Positions 9,173 to 18,149 are shown, numbered from the stretch's first letter. The stretch: DNA of 64,000 bases from Hoylesella nanceiensis DSM 19126 = JCM 15639 (GCF_000379965.1 NZ_KB904327.1:682001-746000); one strand, 5' to 3'. Notes: generated from the sequence alone by a model not told the origin. A program made the numbers and translations.

Positions 9173-10151
9173 ATTAAAAATATTTCTTATACTCCTCTTC
9201 CTTATTTGCATAGGAGCTATATTCGTTAAGCGAGGTGATCAAATATATGAATATACTCTTAGTCTACGAAAAGACTTTGCAAGACAGAGAGAATATAAAA
9301 GAATGCATAATGAAGATGTTGACATATCTTCATTAAAGCCATTAATAGATGAGAAAGATGCATGGTATACAAAATACCATTATATCTGTCATGGTGGTGG
9401 AGGTATAGATGGAAAAAGCTATAGCAATTCACTAGAAGGAATGGAATTAGCCTATTCTAAAGGAAACAGAGTGTACGATTCAGATATGACTTTCACTAAA
9501 GATGGTGTTTTAATTTTACGACATTCGTGGAATGATAACCTTGAACAGACAAATGTTCCCATGGAGGAATCTAATTCTTTTGTAGATCAAAATGGACATA
9601 CCCAACATCTTCTTAAAGAAAAAGTAGTTATGTCCTATAAAGATTTTATGAGCAATAAGATATATAAAGAATTTACTCCTATGGATTGTAAAGCAGCCAT
9701 CAACTTCTTAAATACTCATAAAGATGCATACATCGCTCCAGATATGAAAGATGATCCAGTTCTTTCTTATACCTATCTTGTAGAAGAAGCTAAAAGACAA
9801 AATGCAATAGAGACACTAGATAGGATTATTGTCAACATCTATGAATATGCTTTATATGACAAGATCCTTAAAATATATCCGTTTAAAAACGTAACAATAA
9901 GGCAACACTATGTCCATCCAAACAATTACAATGAACTAATTGCTTTTTGCATAAAAAACAATATCCACGTTGTAAATGTTTCATCAAAATACGCTTATGA
10001 TGAAGGAATTAAACGAATTCAATCAAAGGGGATTCGTGTATTCATTGCTGTTGCGGATTATATATCAGACATGAAAGAATATAAAAAACTCGGATTTTCA
10101 GGAGCAGTAACAAACTGGTTAACAGAAGATAAGTGGAACTTGATAGAATAA
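9159..10151 (+). CDS. Membrane-anchored GDPD-like phosphodiesterase, divergent active site
   Basis: A 330-residue protein with one N-terminal membrane segment (about 7-23), so the body is probably periplasmic. It resembles the glycerophosphodiester phosphodiesterase / PI-PLC-like TIM barrel: His78-Gly-Gly where HRG is usual, SNSLEGM for ENTLxAF, YDSDMTFTKDG (Asp107 and Asp109) for ExD, and His122 in LRHS instead of HD. The usual Arg after the first His is missing, so substrate or activity may differ. The gene is packed between LicD and the cytidylyltransferase, suggesting a role in making, trimming or remodelling a phosphodiester-linked glycan substituent. Confidence 0.7.
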   Translation: MKKNKLKIFLILLFLICIGAIFVKRGDQIYEYTLSLRKDFARQREYKRMHNEDVDISSLKPLIDEKDAWYTKYHYICHGGGGIDGKSYSNSLEGMELAYSKGNRVYDSDMTFTKDGVLILRHSWNDNLEQTNVPMEESNSFVDQNGHTQHLLKEKVVMSYKDFMSNKIYKEFTPMDCKAAINFLNTHKDAYIAPDMKDDPVLSYTYLVEEAKRQNAIETLDRIIVNIYEYALYDKILKIYPFKNVTIRQHYVHPNNYNELIAFCIKNNIHVVNVSSKYAYDEGIKRIQSKGIRVFIAVADYISDMKEYKKLGFSGAVTNWLTEDKWNLIE

Positions 10152-10156
10152 TAATA

Positions 10157-10597
10157 ATGGAAAGAACAGAGAAAAAGATTATAGGATATACAACAGGCGT
10201 TTTTGATATGTTCCATATTGGGCATCTCAATATCCTAAAAAGAGCAAAAGAACAATGTGATTATCTCATTGTTGGAGTTTCTACTGATGAGGTTGTTGAG
10301 GAATATAAGAAAAAGACACCAATAATAAAATTTGAGGAGCGCATCGCAATTGTAGAAGCTATTAAATATGTTGATGAAGTTGTTCCTCAAACAACAATGG
10401 ATAAAATGGAAGCCTGGAAGCAACTAAAATTCGATGTTATGTTTCATGGCTCAGATTGGAAAGGAAGTGACATGTATAATCACATCATTGAAAAGTTCAA
10501 TAATGTTGGGGTTAAGGTTATTTTCTTACCTCACACTGAAGGAGTTTCATCTACTTTATTAACAGAAGTTCTTTACGATAAAAAAAATAGCAAATGA
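10157..10597 (+). CDS. tagD: Glycerol-3-phosphate cytidylyltransferase-like protein (TagD type)
   Basis: A 146-residue nucleotidyltransferase with TTGVFDMFHIGHLNILKRAK (12-31), where HIGH (20-23) binds CTP, and a C-terminal TEGVSST (127-133) resembling the RTEGIST motif of TagD. It should make a CDP-alcohol, most likely CDP-glycerol. An in-frame ATG at 10133 would add eight residues overlapping the previous gene. The ATG at 10157 gives the family-typical length. It overlaps the next gene by 4 bp. Related cytidylyltransferases use other phosphates, so the exact substrate is inferred. Confidence 0.85.
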   Translation: MERTEKKIIGYTTGVFDMFHIGHLNILKRAKEQCDYLIVGVSTDEVVEEYKKKTPIIKFEERIAIVEAIKYVDEVVPQTTMDKMEAWKQLKFDVMFHGSDWKGSDMYNHIIEKFNNVGVKVIFLPHTEGVSSTLLTEVLYDKKNSK

Positions 10598-11595
10598 AAA
10601 AGCTTTTAACTATAATCATCCCTTTATACAATGTTGAGAAATACATTAGAAAGTGTATTGAATCTATCATTGTACCTCAAGAATATTATAATGATTTAGA
10701 AGTTATAATAATAAATGATGGAACTCCAGATAACTCTGCAATCATAGCAAAAGAATACGAATCTAAGTATCCAGAATTCATAAAAGTAATTGACAAAGAA
10801 AATGGAGGCCATGGATCTACATGGAATTTAGGACTTCAAATGGCACAAGGAAAATATATTCGTTTCCTTGATAGCGACGATTGGTTTGATAAGGAAAACT
10901 TTATTACATTCTTAAATAAGCTAAGATCATCTAATAGTGATCTCATATTTACCAATGCAGTACATTTAAATATAAAAGATTTAAGCGTAATACAAAACAT
11001 AGATTTCTCACATACCTTAAAAGAAGACACAGAATATGATGCAGAAACAATTGTATGGAATGAGATTAGAGGAAGCGAATCACTAACAAATTTCCATACT
11101 TGTACATATAAAACAGAATTATTCAAACCTCTACTACCTCTTTTTTTAGAGAAGCAATCATACGATGATGCGATTCTATTCATCGCCCCTGTTATTGTTT
11201 GCAAAACAATTAGCTTTTTTGATCTTTTGATATATAACTATATCTTAGGATATAACAATCAAAGTATGTCTAAAGAGAATCTCAAAAAGAACTATCCTCA
11301 CTTCGAAAACTTGATTAAGTCTCAAAATAAAATGGTCAAAAAATATGAGCATACTTTATCTAAAACAAAGAAAGAAAAAGTTCATCAAGTACTAAGTACT
11401 ATGATTATGCAACATTTCGAGCGTCTTTCTTTTCTCCCTTATGATGAAGCTAAAAGTCAATTAAAAGAATGGACAAAGTATCTTAATACTCAAGTTGGTC
11501 AATATAAGCAATCAAAGAAGATGAAACTTTATAATTGTCTTCCATTTGCTCTATATAAAGGAATAATAGATATAACAAGCGCTATAAAAGCATAA
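10594..11595 (+). CDS. Glycosyltransferase family 2
   Basis: A 333-residue GT-A enzyme: LTIIIPLYNVEKYIRKCIES at the N-terminus (4-23), a nucleotide-binding IINDGTPDNS, and a DSDDW motif near residue 93 with the metal-binding DXD-like acids. It uses a nucleotide sugar to extend the lipid-linked repeat unit on the cytoplasmic side. It starts within the last codon of the cytidylyltransferase (ATGA overlap), so it may act in the same modification step. Donor and linkage are unknown. Confidence 0.87.
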   Translation: MKKLLTIIIPLYNVEKYIRKCIESIIVPQEYYNDLEVIIINDGTPDNSAIIAKEYESKYPEFIKVIDKENGGHGSTWNLGLQMAQGKYIRFLDSDDWFDKENFITFLNKLRSSNSDLIFTNAVHLNIKDLSVIQNIDFSHTLKEDTEYDAETIVWNEIRGSESLTNFHTCTYKTELFKPLLPLFLEKQSYDDAILFIAPVIVCKTISFFDLLIYNYILGYNNQSMSKENLKKNYPHFENLIKSQNKMVKKYEHTLSKTKKEKVHQVLSTMIMQHFERLSFLPYDEAKSQLKEWTKYLNTQVGQYKQSKKMKLYNCLPFALYKGIIDITSAIKA

Positions 11596-11667
11596 GTTAA
11601 ATAAATTATACTCACAATAAAAGATGTATTTATCTTTAAGAAGATATATACCCTCATAACATTATTT

Positions 11668-12645
11668 ATGTCTGTTGCAATATCAATCATCGTACCAATT
11701 TACAAGGTCGAAAAAACACTAAGAAGGGCTTTAGATAGCATCTTAGCACAAACCTTCACAAACTACGAATTAATTCTAGTTAATGATGGTTCACCCGATA
11801 ATTGTCCTGCAATCTGCGAAGAATATGCAGCAAAAGACCCACGCATAAAACTAATCAATAAAGAAAATGGCGGATTAAGTTCTGCACGTAATGCAGGATT
11901 AGCTATCGCAGAAGGCGAATATACCATTTTTATCGATTCCGATGATTATGTTGATGCAGAGGGATTAGACAAATTATATGCCACTGCTATAAATGAGAAT
12001 GCAGACATAACTATTTGCGATTTATACCAAGAAGACGAGTATTCACGTAAATATTTACAACAAAAGCCAACTTCTCTAGAGCCTACACAGATGCTAAAAG
12101 ATCTATTCCACCACATTGGGGGCTTTACAGTTAATAAGCTTATTCGTCGCTCTTTATATACAGAATTAGGCATTAGTTACCCCAATAACATTTATGGTTG
12201 CGAAGATCAGTATGTTATGGCTCAGTTCTTTAAGCACGATTTAAAAATAGCTTATTGTCCTGTTGCATTCTATCATTATATGTATAACGGCAATTCCTTA
12301 AGCCGACATTACGATAATAAGACTTATGACATGGACAAAGAGATTCTTACTATGTTCACAACTTTGTTAAAAGACTCTCCCGCTTTGCGGGATGCTTACA
12401 ATTGCTTATACAGATCAATTTTTACAAGAGCATTTTGGTTAGGAGGGCAATACTTTACGTCTAAGGAATTCAAGCAAGAGTTTAGTAGTTACAAAGCAAT
12501 TATACCTCAACTCAATGAGCCTCCTATCGTAAAAAAACTAATGTTTCTTGCATGCAATGGACATTATCGATTTGCTCATAAAACACTCAGGATGCTATTT
12601 TACGGCAAACGATTTTATAAAAGAATAAAGGCATCTATTTCATAA
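11668..12645 (+). CDS. Glycosyltransferase family 2
   Basis: A 325-residue GT2 protein with ISIIVPIYKVEKTLRRALDS (5-24), LVNDGSPDNC, GGLSSARNAGL and IDSDDYVDAEG (metal site), followed by a helical C-terminus of about 120 residues. This is the common EPS/O-antigen chain-building type. It is 72 bp from the preceding gene. Base composition is a little less AT-rich than the genes on either side, so it may have a separate history. Confidence 0.9.
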   Translation: MSVAISIIVPIYKVEKTLRRALDSILAQTFTNYELILVNDGSPDNCPAICEEYAAKDPRIKLINKENGGLSSARNAGLAIAEGEYTIFIDSDDYVDAEGLDKLYATAINENADITICDLYQEDEYSRKYLQQKPTSLEPTQMLKDLFHHIGGFTVNKLIRRSLYTELGISYPNNIYGCEDQYVMAQFFKHDLKIAYCPVAFYHYMYNGNSLSRHYDNKTYDMDKEILTMFTTLLKDSPALRDAYNCLYRSIFTRAFWLGGQYFTSKEFKQEFSSYKAIIPQLNEPPIVKKLMFLACNGHYRFAHKTLRMLFYGKRFYKRIKASIS

Positions 12646-12683
12646 TAGAAAGATTTCATTTAGAACATATAAAAACAAATAAA

Positions 12684-13742
12684 ATGATATATTTATCCAT
12701 TTTTATACAACAAATACTCTTTTATCTAGATCTGCTCATTCAAAAGAAAAGTAATAAAAAATTAATACTCATAATTTCATTAATTATAATTACACTCCTT
12801 ATTGCATTAAGACAGAACTTCCCTGATCAAGGGGCTTACGAAGATGCGTTTATTGTATCTCCCCCCATAACATCTTTCTCTATAGAAAATATTGAGATTG
12901 GATATGCGGAAACAGGATATTTATTTCTTGCATCTATTGTAAAAGCAATTATGAACAATGTCACATTCTATCTTTTCATGATGGGTGCGTTATCTATGTT
13001 TCTATTATATAAATCACTTAACACCTATTGCATTCTACCGCTAATAGGTCTAGCAAATTATGTTGGTCGTTTCCTTATCAATCGTGATTTTATTCAAATG
13101 AGATCATCCTTAGCCATTCTTTTAATCATATTTGCATCAAAATACTTATTAAAAAAACAATATATAAAATACTTATTAGTAATTTTACTTGCATACCAAT
13201 TCCACCACTTGGCATTTATTGCTATTCCATTTATCTTTATATATAGATATCAACCCTCAAATAAAATAATAATTATAAGCTTAATTATTGCAGCTGTCCT
13301 ATCTCAATTTGCAATGCAATCTATATCATCAATTGTTGAATCGTGGAGCCAAGACTTGAATTATGAAGTTTATACACAACAAGATTATGTAGCTAGTGCT
13401 TTAGGTCTTAAGAATCCAATGATTTATTGGCAAGTCTTTATTCTTGGACTTTTTATTTTAAAAGAAAAAGAAATTTCACAGCAAACCCCATATTACCATT
13501 TTTTTAAAAGTGGATATTTTTATTCTACTCTTATTCTAATTCTTTTCTGTAATTACACAGCTCTATCAGGTAGAACATCAACTTTGTTTGCAACATTTGA
13601 GATTTTTATAATACCTCTCATTATAAATAACAGTAAAAACATAAGCAAAAATCTTTTATCTCTTTTCTTTGCGATAATGTTTAGTTATTTCCTCTATGCC
13701 AAATATACAGAAACCATGCAAAGAATTCTATTAGAAATATAA
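12684..13742 (+). CDS. EpsG-family polysaccharide polymerase (Wzy role)
   Basis: A 352-residue, strongly hydrophobic protein with about 9-11 membrane segments. The early RQNFPDQGAYEDAF stretch (after the first two segments) and later RDFIQMRSSLA are typical of EpsG/Wzy-like polymerases. It would join repeat units delivered by Wzx on the periplasmic side. It is the only polymerase candidate in the cluster. Sequence conservation in this class is low, so the call rests on topology, motifs and location. Confidence 0.8.
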   Translation: MIYLSIFIQQILFYLDLLIQKKSNKKLILIISLIIITLLIALRQNFPDQGAYEDAFIVSPPITSFSIENIEIGYAETGYLFLASIVKAIMNNVTFYLFMMGALSMFLLYKSLNTYCILPLIGLANYVGRFLINRDFIQMRSSLAILLIIFASKYLLKKQYIKYLLVILLAYQFHHLAFIAIPFIFIYRYQPSNKIIIISLIIAAVLSQFAMQSISSIVESWSQDLNYEVYTQQDYVASALGLKNPMIYWQVFILGLFILKEKEISQQTPYYHFFKSGYFYSTLILILFCNYTALSGRTSTLFATFEIFIIPLIINNSKNISKNLLSLFFAIMFSYFLYAKYTETMQRILLEI

Positions 13743-13773
13743 TAAAGCCAATCAACATTAAAACATAAAACAT

Positions 13774-14934
13774 ATGAAAAAGATTTTATTAGTTTTCGGA
13801 ACTCGACCAGAAGCCATTAAAATGGCACCTTTAATAAAAGAATTACAAAAATATCCTGAACAAGTTAAGACCATTGTCTGCACAACTGGCCAACACAAAC
13901 AAATGCTAGAGCAAGTTCTTAACTTATTTGAGATTGAGGCAGATTATGATCTTTCAATAATGAAACAAGGACAAGATTTATACGATGTTACATCTAAAGT
14001 TTTATTAGGATTACGAGACATATTAAAAGAAGTAGCTCCAGATATTGTTTTGGTTCATGGAGATACAACAACAAGTACGGCTGCAGCCTTAGCTGCCTTC
14101 TATCAACAGATACCTATAGGCCATGTTGAAGCGGGTTTACGAACTTACGATACTTTAAATCCTTTCCCAGAAGAAATGAACCGCCAATTAACTGCTCGTT
14201 TAGCAAGTTTACACTTTTCACCAACAGAGAACAGTAAAAATAACCTATTACAAGAAGCTATACCTGCAGAAAATATTTTTATAACAGGAAACACAGGTAT
14301 AGACTCTTTACATTGGGTTTGTAATAAATTTGCAAATGACACAAATCTAACAACCGATATAAAAAAAGAATTACTAGGTGCAGGTTATGATATCTCACGG
14401 TTAAAAGATGGCAAAAAAATGGTATTAATAACAGGCCATAGAAGAGAAAACTTTGGCGAAGGTTTTATTAATATGTGCAAAGCAATCAAAACCCTAACGG
14501 AAAAATATCCTGAAATAGATTTTATTTACCCTATGCATTTAAATCCAAATGTACGAAATGCTATCAAAACTGTATTCAATGAAGAACAAACTGTAAAAAA
14601 TAATATGTTTTTCATTGAACCCCTAGAATACTTTACATTCATTCTACTAATGCAACATAGCTATTTAATACTAACAGATAGTGGTGGCATTCAAGAAGAA
14701 GCTCCAGGATTAGGAAAGCCTGTTCTTGTTATGAGAGAAACAACAGAACGTCCAGAGGCTGTAACTGCAGGAACTGTAAAACTCGTTGGAACTGATTACA
14801 AAAAAATAATAGACGAGACATCCTTATTAATAGACAGCCCAATAGAATATAAAAAAATGAGTAAAGCAATCAATCCGTATGGAGATGGCAAAGCTTGTAG
14901 TAGAATTGTTGAAATATTAAAAGAAAAAAGATGA
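13774..14934 (+). CDS. wecB: UDP-N-acetylglucosamine 2-epimerase, non-hydrolysing
   Basis: A 386-residue protein with the WecB signatures: FGTRPEAIKMAPL (8-20), HGDTTTS, GHVEAGLR, GHRRENFGEG, and the C-terminal DSGGIQEEAPGLGKPVLVMR with RPEA. It interconverts UDP-GlcNAc and UDP-ManNAc. No WecC dehydrogenase is nearby, so ManNAc rather than ManNAcA would enter the polymer unless the partner is elsewhere. It overlaps the next gene by 4 bp. A more divergent paralogue lies at 56461-57558. Confidence 0.95.
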   Translation: MKKILLVFGTRPEAIKMAPLIKELQKYPEQVKTIVCTTGQHKQMLEQVLNLFEIEADYDLSIMKQGQDLYDVTSKVLLGLRDILKEVAPDIVLVHGDTTTSTAAALAAFYQQIPIGHVEAGLRTYDTLNPFPEEMNRQLTARLASLHFSPTENSKNNLLQEAIPAENIFITGNTGIDSLHWVCNKFANDTNLTTDIKKELLGAGYDISRLKDGKKMVLITGHRRENFGEGFINMCKAIKTLTEKYPEIDFIYPMHLNPNVRNAIKTVFNEEQTVKNNMFFIEPLEYFTFILLMQHSYLILTDSGGIQEEAPGLGKPVLVMRETTERPEAVTAGTVKLVGTDYKKIIDETSLLIDSPIEYKKMSKAINPYGDGKACSRIVEILKEKR

Positions 14935-15653
14935 TACCTAAAATTATTCATTACTGTTGGTTTGGACGAGGAGAAAAACCAAAATTAGCTAAAAGATGTA
15001 TAGAATCATGGAAAGAATATTGTCCTGATTACGAAATAAAAGAATGGAATGAAGATAATTTTGATCTTGATTTATATCCTTACGCACGTGAAGCCTATGA
15101 TAATAGAAAATATGCATTCGTTACAGATGTAGTTCGGCTTTATGCTTTAGTTACAGAAGGCGGAGTATATATGGATACCGATGTTGAGGTCATAAGACCA
15201 ATAGATCGTTTCTTAAATCATCATGCTTTCTCTGGTTTTCAAGACTACGTAAGCTTCCCAACGGGAATTATGGCAAGTGAAAAAGGAAGCAAATGGGCAC
15301 TTGATAATCTTAATTATTATAACAATAGACACTTCATAAAAGAAGATGGAAGCCTTGATATTGAAAATACCAATGTCGAAGCTATAATGGAGGTGATGCA
15401 ACCCTATAATGTCAAAATAGATAATACATATCAAGATTTCGAGGGGTATTTCACACTCTATCCTAAAGAGTATTTTTGTCCTACAGAACATGTAAATGAT
15501 ATAAAGATCACAAAAAATACATATACAATACATCACTTTGCAGGTTCGTGGAACCCTTGGCATGTTAAATTAAAACGAAAAATTATCAGATTACTAGGAA
15601 AAAGATTGTGGAATTTTATCATTGCCATTAGAGACAATAAATCTAGTAAATAG
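14931..15653 (+). CDS. Glycosyltransferase, DXD sugar-binding family (GT32-like)
   Basis: A 240-residue protein beginning IPKIIHYCWFGRGEKPKLAK, with the KYAFVTDVVRLYALVTEGGVY...DTDVE region (about 62-87) that gives the Gly_transf_sug DXD motif. Such enzymes add a sugar to capsule or O-antigen units. A short basic helix near the C-terminus may associate with the membrane. It is start-stop coupled (ATGA) to wecB, suggesting it may use a sugar derived from the epimerase product; that is inference. Confidence 0.87.
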   Translation: MIPKIIHYCWFGRGEKPKLAKRCIESWKEYCPDYEIKEWNEDNFDLDLYPYAREAYDNRKYAFVTDVVRLYALVTEGGVYMDTDVEVIRPIDRFLNHHAFSGFQDYVSFPTGIMASEKGSKWALDNLNYYNNRHFIKEDGSLDIENTNVEAIMEVMQPYNVKIDNTYQDFEGYFTLYPKEYFCPTEHVNDIKITKNTYTIHHFAGSWNPWHVKLKRKIIRLLGKRLWNFIIAIRDNKSSK

Positions 15654-15679
15654 AAAATTACAACTTTAAAATAAAGTTT

Positions 15680-15767
15680 GAGATATAGAGTCAATTTATA
15701 AGAAAAAATCTATAAGAATATTTAGATAGCTTGACTCTATATCTCGTTCTAATTTATAAGAAAAAAT
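15680..15767. repeat. Interleaved 15-bp inverted and 17-bp direct repeats before the GT4 gene
   Basis: Arms GAGATATAGAGTCAA (15680-15694) and TTGACTCTATATCTC (15731-15745) are exact inverted copies with a 36-nt loop. AATTTATAAGAAAAAAT occurs twice, at 15693-15709 (in the loop) and 15751-15767 (just before the ATG at 15771). The structure fills the largest gap inside the cluster (15654-15770) and could act as an attenuator or RNA processing site. The arms contain the ATAGAGTCAA element also found at 5340 and 18032. Confidence 0.75.
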
Positions 15768-15770
15768 ACA

Positions 15771-16808
15771 ATGACAATTGCATTCATAACAAACCACTTA
15801 GGGCAAACAGGAGTTAATAATGTAATATTAGACCTTGTTAATCAGTTTCTTGAAAATGGGCACCAATGCTGCGTCTATCATCTAAAGACAACAGAAAGCC
15901 CTATGTCTTTTCCATGTGATACAAAAAGTATAGATAATAACATTTCTCAATATGATATTATTCACGCACATGGGTTAGGACCTATGTTGTGGGTTATGCG
16001 CAATAAGAAAAAGATTAGGAGTAAGAATATCCCAACTCCAAAGTTTGTAACAACACTGCATTGCTATTGCTGGGAAGACTTTACAGATACCTACTCTAGA
16101 ATCAAAGGCATTATCATGAGTATCATTTTCTTACTCACAGCACGTTCATTTGATAAAATTGTAGCTCTCAGTAAGCATATGATGCATTATTATGAACATT
16201 GGCTACCAAAAGAACGACTTACTTATGCTTACAATACTCGTCATATTATTAAGGCAGAATTAAGTGAGACCGAACAACAAGAACTATTAGGATTTAAAGG
16301 TAATTCAACACTCATAGGTATGAACTGCGTACTCCTTTATAGAAAAGGAATTGATGTAATGCTTAAAGCAATGACTTTGCTACCACCCCACTTTAAATTA
16401 TTTATCGCTGGAGATGGCAAAGAAAGAGACACATTTGAATCCCTTACAAAACAATATAAATTAGAGAAACGTGTGTATTTTGCTGGAAATAAGCCCTTAG
16501 CTCACCGATATCTACCCTATTATGATATTTATGCACTACCAAGTAGGTCAGAAGGGTTCCCTTTATCACTACTTGAGGCAGGCTTCTATAAATGTAAAAC
16601 CGTAGCATCTCAGCTCCCAGTTGTTCTGGAATGTTACAATGAAACAGAAATAAAGACCTTTAAAATGCCTTCAGAAGAAGCACTTAAAAATGCCATATTA
16701 GAAGCAGACAAGGATGAAAATATTTCTGAAAATATTTATCAATCGTTTATAAATAGATATTCTCCACAAGTATTCTACAATAAATATAATAAAATTTTTA
16801 CAGAATAA
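15771..16808 (+). CDS. Glycosyltransferase family 4
   Basis: A 345-residue GT-B enzyme. The N-terminal half has a Rossmann start IAFITNHLGQTGVNNVILDL and IIHAHGLG. The C-terminal half has LFIAGDGKERD, VYFAGN and the donor-binding PSRSEGFPLSLLEAG (about 262-276), where the glutamates bind the nucleotide sugar. It is a retaining transferase of the WaaG/PimA type. It is preceded by the repeat structure at 15680-15767, so its expression may be set separately from the upstream genes. Confidence 0.88.
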   Translation: MTIAFITNHLGQTGVNNVILDLVNQFLENGHQCCVYHLKTTESPMSFPCDTKSIDNNISQYDIIHAHGLGPMLWVMRNKKKIRSKNIPTPKFVTTLHCYCWEDFTDTYSRIKGIIMSIIFLLTARSFDKIVALSKHMMHYYEHWLPKERLTYAYNTRHIIKAELSETEQQELLGFKGNSTLIGMNCVLLYRKGIDVMLKAMTLLPPHFKLFIAGDGKERDTFESLTKQYKLEKRVYFAGNKPLAHRYLPYYDIYALPSRSEGFPLSLLEAGFYKCKTVASQLPVVLECYNETEIKTFKMPSEEALKNAILEADKDENISENIYQSFINRYSPQVFYNKYNKIFTE

Positions 16809-16862
16809 AATGATTAATACTCTATTTTTATTCTTTCATTAAAATAAGAAGAACAATATAAT

Positions 16863-17726
16863 ATGATTACAATATTCACCCCAACTTACAATAGAGCTTA
16901 TTCTTTACCACGTTTATACGAATCATTAAAGAAGCAAACCTATAACAATTTTGAGTGGGTTCTTGTTAATGATGGTAGTACTGATAATACAGATGAGATC
17001 GTAAAACCATGGTTAAATGACAATCTTATCACTATAAATTATATCAAACAAGAAAATGGTGGTAAGCATAGGGCTATCAATAAAGGCGTAGAAGTTGCCA
17101 AAGGTGATTATTTCTTCATTGTTGACAGTGATGATTTTCTACCAGAGGACAGTTTAGAAATAATTCAACAGTATATTAAAGAGATTAATGATAATCCACT
17201 ATTTGCTGGAGTTTGTGGAACTAGATGCTATCCTAATAATGAAAGAATCGGCGGTTCTTTTCCTTATGAGGTATTAGATACCGATAGTGTTTCATTTAGA
17301 ATACATTATAAAATAAAAGGAGATATGGCAGAAGTCTGGAAAACATCCATATTGAAAGAATTTCCTTTTCCAGAGTTTAAAGATGAGAAATTTGTAACAG
17401 AAGCTGTTGTCTGGAATGAAATTGCAAAGAAATATAAACTAAGATACTTTAATAAGGGTATTTATAATTGTGAATATCTAGAAGATGGACTGACAAGAAA
17501 TATACGAAAGCATCATCGCAATTCCCCAAAAGCATCGCAACTTTTCTATTCAGAAATTATAAAAGATAATAGATTTGACAAAATTACTCGTATTAAAAGT
17601 GCCATTAATTTCTGGAGATATTCTATTAATACAATAGGAAAAAATTCAATTCCTCTATGGGTCTTTTTATTTTATCCTATAGGACTTCTATTTTATCTTA
17701 AAGATATAAGTACAACAAAGAAATAA
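16863..17726 (+). CDS. Glycosyltransferase family 2 (last gene of the cluster)
   Basis: A 287-residue GT2 protein: ITIFTPTYNRAYSLPRLYES (2-21), LVNDGSTDNT, ENGGKHRAINKGV and VDSDDFLPED (metal site). A C-terminal hydrophobic patch (about 256-280) may bind the membrane. It lies 54 bp after the GT4 gene. A good intrinsic terminator follows at 17926-17964, marking the end of the cluster. Confidence 0.88.
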   Translation: MITIFTPTYNRAYSLPRLYESLKKQTYNNFEWVLVNDGSTDNTDEIVKPWLNDNLITINYIKQENGGKHRAINKGVEVAKGDYFFIVDSDDFLPEDSLEIIQQYIKEINDNPLFAGVCGTRCYPNNERIGGSFPYEVLDTDSVSFRIHYKIKGDMAEVWKTSILKEFPFPEFKDEKFVTEAVVWNEIAKKYKLRYFNKGIYNCEYLEDGLTRNIRKHHRNSPKASQLFYSEIIKDNRFDKITRIKSAINFWRYSINTIGKNSIPLWVFLFYPIGLLFYLKDISTTKK

Positions 17727-17793
17727 AAAAGAATATAAGAATTACCTTTTTCTTCATTTTAAGACTTTTATATTGTAAAAATAACTTACTAAA

Positions 17794-17925
17794 GCCTTAT
17801 TATTACATGCAAATTCTCAATGCAATTACCTCTCAAAAGCAATACTTTTAGAAGTTAAAAGAGTTGCTTTTAGTAGGAAATAACAATACTATTGAAGGGT
17901 AAGGCGATAGTATAACAAAATAAAG
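17794..17925 (+). repeat. 22-bp tandem repeat array A (about six units)
   Basis: Units start at 17816, 17838, 17860, 17882 and 17904, each exactly 22 bp. A degenerate unit precedes them at 17794. The best unit begins AGCAATACTTTTA (17838). Palindromic junctions such as TAAAAG-agttg-CTTTTA are visible around 17856-17872. Confidence 0.75.
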
Positions 17926-17964
17926 GAGCGATGCAAATAATGATTTTGTATTGCTCTTCTTTTT
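17926..17964 (+). terminator. Intrinsic terminator of the polysaccharide cluster
   Basis: Stem GAGCGATGCAAA (17926-17937) pairs with TTTGTATTGCTC (17945-17956), with two G-U pairs and a 7-nt loop, followed by TTCTTTTT. It directly abuts repeat array A. Confidence 0.7.
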
Positions 17965-18102
17965 ATACTTCAATTAAAGAGGTTCTAAAAGATTGGGAAT
18001 ACGAAGTTCAAAGAAAAATGATTCGTATGAAATAGAGTCAAAACATACTGTAATAGCATACTCAACTCACTTAGGAAAAGAGGAAAAATAAGGAATAAAA
18101 GA

Positions 18103-18149
18103 AAAGCGAATCTAAAACAAAATAATTTTACTTGCTTTAGATTCGCTTT
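18103..18149 (-). terminator. Terminator downstream of glmM
   Basis: Perfect 14-bp arms AAAGCGAATCTAAA (18103-18116) and TTTAGATTCGCTTT (18136-18149). Read on the minus strand the hairpin is followed by a T-rich run. It may work in both directions between the converging units. Confidence 0.78.
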
